Source: Parcubacteria group bacterium Athens0416_74
GTDB taxonomy: Bacteria; Patescibacteriota; Minisyncoccia; Phycocordibacterales; UBA2100
Length of the DNA stretch: 5,165 nt
Assembly (NCBI GenBank): GCA_007375785.1
Contig: VMEY01000053.1
Span: forward strand, 1-5,165
Direction: 5' to 3'
The position numbers and the translations under genes were made by a program. Shown here in pieces: positions 4,046-5,165 of the stretch. The notes under the pieces were generated by a model. It was not told where the DNA came from. It saw nothing but the letters and a program-made list of their open reading frames with translations, and searched no databases. How positions within the stretch are numbered: the stretch's first letter is position 1; every line of letters begins with the position of its first letter.

Positions 4046-5165
4046 ATGAACATGAAGAACCTGGCGAATCCGTCCTCTATTATTTCGCATATTACAATCG
4101 CGCTTTTCGCACTTTTGCCCATCTTTTTTCTCCCGTTTTCGTGGGTAGGAATACTGCAGTCTAAGATGCTCCTCGTCTCGCTTAGCGTGCTTGCCGTGTC
4201 AGTCGTGTATGGGTATGCCCGATATCGAGAAGGTACGATGCACTTTCCGCGCAGTGTGCTTGCGCTATCGGTACTCTCGCTTCCGTTGGTGTACATGCTC
4301 TCGGCGCTTGTTACCGGAGCCGCTCCCTCATCGTTTGTGAGCGGTATGGGCGAGCAGGATACGGTCGGCGTCATGGTGCTTTTCTATGCGCTCTTCATGC
4401 TCGGCGCGCTCACATTTAAAAGTGCACAGAGTGCCGCGCGAATTTTCCTGCGCGCAACAATCGCAGGCTCGCTCGCGCTCATGATTGTGCAGGTATTTCA
4501 CGTACTTGTTCCTAGCATCTCGCTTGGTGTACTTTCTGCGGCAGCGTCGAGCGTGTTCGGCTCATGGCATGAGATTAGTGTGATTGCAGGACTCAGCATA
4601 CTCTTCACGGTTGCGCTCTGGAACTCCGAGGTACTTGAGTCGTTCTGGAAGTGGCTCGCACTCGCACTCTCAATACTCTCCGCCGTCATGCTCGTCGTCG
4701 TAAATATGGTCGACGTGTGGGTGACGTTTGGTGGCCTCATGATTCTCTTTGCGCTCTACGCGTGGTACTCGAAGCGGGGTGCGGCCACGATAGCCACGTC
4801 CGTCGTTATCGGTATTGCAGCACTGTCATGTGCATATTTTGGAGCTGCGATATACCAGAATCTTCCGGCGAAGCTTCAGGTCCTTCAAGTCGAAGTGCGA
4901 CCGTCGTGGCGGGGTACGTTTGCCATAGGAAAGGAATCAATCGTGGGGGTGCGCACTGCGCTGCTCGGTTCAGGCCCGAATACATTTACACAGCAATGGA
5001 GCCTGTACAAGCCGGCCGGCGTCAACACAACCGAGTATTGGAATATCGATTTCAATGCTGGCGTTGGTTTTATCCCGACGACGTTTGTGACCGTCGGCAT
5101 ACTCGGCCTTCTTGCGTGGGCGAGTCTTCTTGGTGCACTCCTATGGTCACTCTGGAGATTCATTC
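4046..5165 (+). CDS. polytopic membrane protein, O-antigen ligase/polymerase-like (3' end off window)
   Basis: An uninterrupted frame of 373 codons runs from ATG 4046 to the window edge. It is rich in hydrophobic segments at about residues 15-35, 40-58, 70-90, 106-124, 132-155, 176-192, 202-220, 223-240, 247-268 and 344-370. A larger hydrophilic loop (about 270-340) contains RPSWRGTFAIGKES (285-298), then LGSGPNTFTQQW (307-318) and YKPAGVNTTEYWNIDFNAG (321-339). The R-x-W-x-A plus G-x-GPNxF pattern is typical of the WaaL/Wzy_C O-antigen ligase superfamily, and the YKP...VN-T-x-W-N-x-DF extension recalls Patescibacteria homologues. Such proteins sit in the cytoplasmic membrane and join or polymerise surface glycans; the substrate here is unknown. 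The start at 4046 is chosen because TAGGA lies about 11 nt upstream; ATG 4034 and ATG 4052 are in frame and possible. No clear promoter is visible between the upstream terminators and the start. Confidence 0.85.
   Translation, partial: MNMKNLANPSSIISHITIALFALLPIFFLPFSWVGILQSKMLLVSLSVLAVSVVYGYARYREGTMHFPRSVLALSVLSLPLVYMLSALVTGAAPSSFVSGMGEQDTVGVMVLFYALFMLGALTFKSAQSAARIFLRATIAGSLALMIVQVFHVLVPSISLGVLSAAASSVFGSWHEISVIAGLSILFTVALWNSEVLESFWKWLALALSILSAVMLVVVNMVDVWVTFGGLMILFALYAWYSKRGAATIATSVVIGIAALSCAYFGAAIYQNLPAKLQVLQVEVRPSWRGTFAIGKESIVGVRTALLGSGPNTFTQQWSLYKPAGVNTTEYWNIDFNAGVGFIPTTFVTVGILGLLAWASLLGALLWSLWRFI

Noticed and set aside
4024..4374. 116-codon minus-strand open frame opposite the membrane-protein start, and similar frames at 4498-4740 and 4885-5163
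   Set aside because: They are antisense to a continuous 373-codon frame with clear membrane segments and family motifs.

Overview
The window looks bacterial and most resembles a Candidate Phyla Radiation / Patescibacteria genome (Parcubacteria-like). This is an inference with moderate confidence. It rests on a stand-alone B12-dependent ribonucleotide reductase with an N-terminal ATP cone, a DUF192 protein, and a polytopic O-antigen-ligase-like protein with a motif pattern I associate with that group. The genes use ordinary stop codons (TAG, TAA, TGA). TGA falls just before a terminator at the end of the minus-strand gene, so TGA is probably not recoded.

Layout. 2-364 is the C-terminal part of a DUF192 protein whose start lies off the window. 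The following intergenic region (365-570) holds a 95-bp element with perfect 20-bp terminal inverted repeats and flanking 5-bp direct repeats, which looks like a MITE. After it comes a weak promoter candidate. 571-2934 encodes an adenosylcobalamin-dependent ribonucleoside-triphosphate reductase with all expected catalytic cysteines. A bidirectional terminator (2948-2975) separates it from a small, very basic minus-strand protein (3268 back to 2999) of unknown function with a possible beta-grasp fold. That gene and the RNase P RNA gene diverge from overlapping promoters at 3295-3335.

The most interesting object is the RNase P RNA gene, rnpB (about 3341-3945). It is about 605 nt, against 377 nt for E. 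coli. Its core is type A and intact: P1, P2, P4, P5, P7, P8, P9, P12-P16, P18 and the GGU that binds tRNA 3'-CCA can all be located by pairing and by alignment to remembered E. coli sequence. It also has P19. The J5/7 joint, about 8 nt in E. coli, is expanded to about 141 nt. Inside this insertion are two hairpins that are near-perfect reverse complements of the RNA's own P12 and P13 hairpins. The insertion could therefore pair with the specificity domain, either as long helices or as kissing loops. Two tandem intrinsic terminators follow the RNA.

4046 to the window end is the N-terminal 373 codons of a membrane protein related to O-antigen ligases/polymerases, truncated by the window edge. 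The genes do not form one pathway: they are nucleotide metabolism, tRNA maturation and cell-surface polysaccharide functions lying side by side, mostly as separate transcription units.
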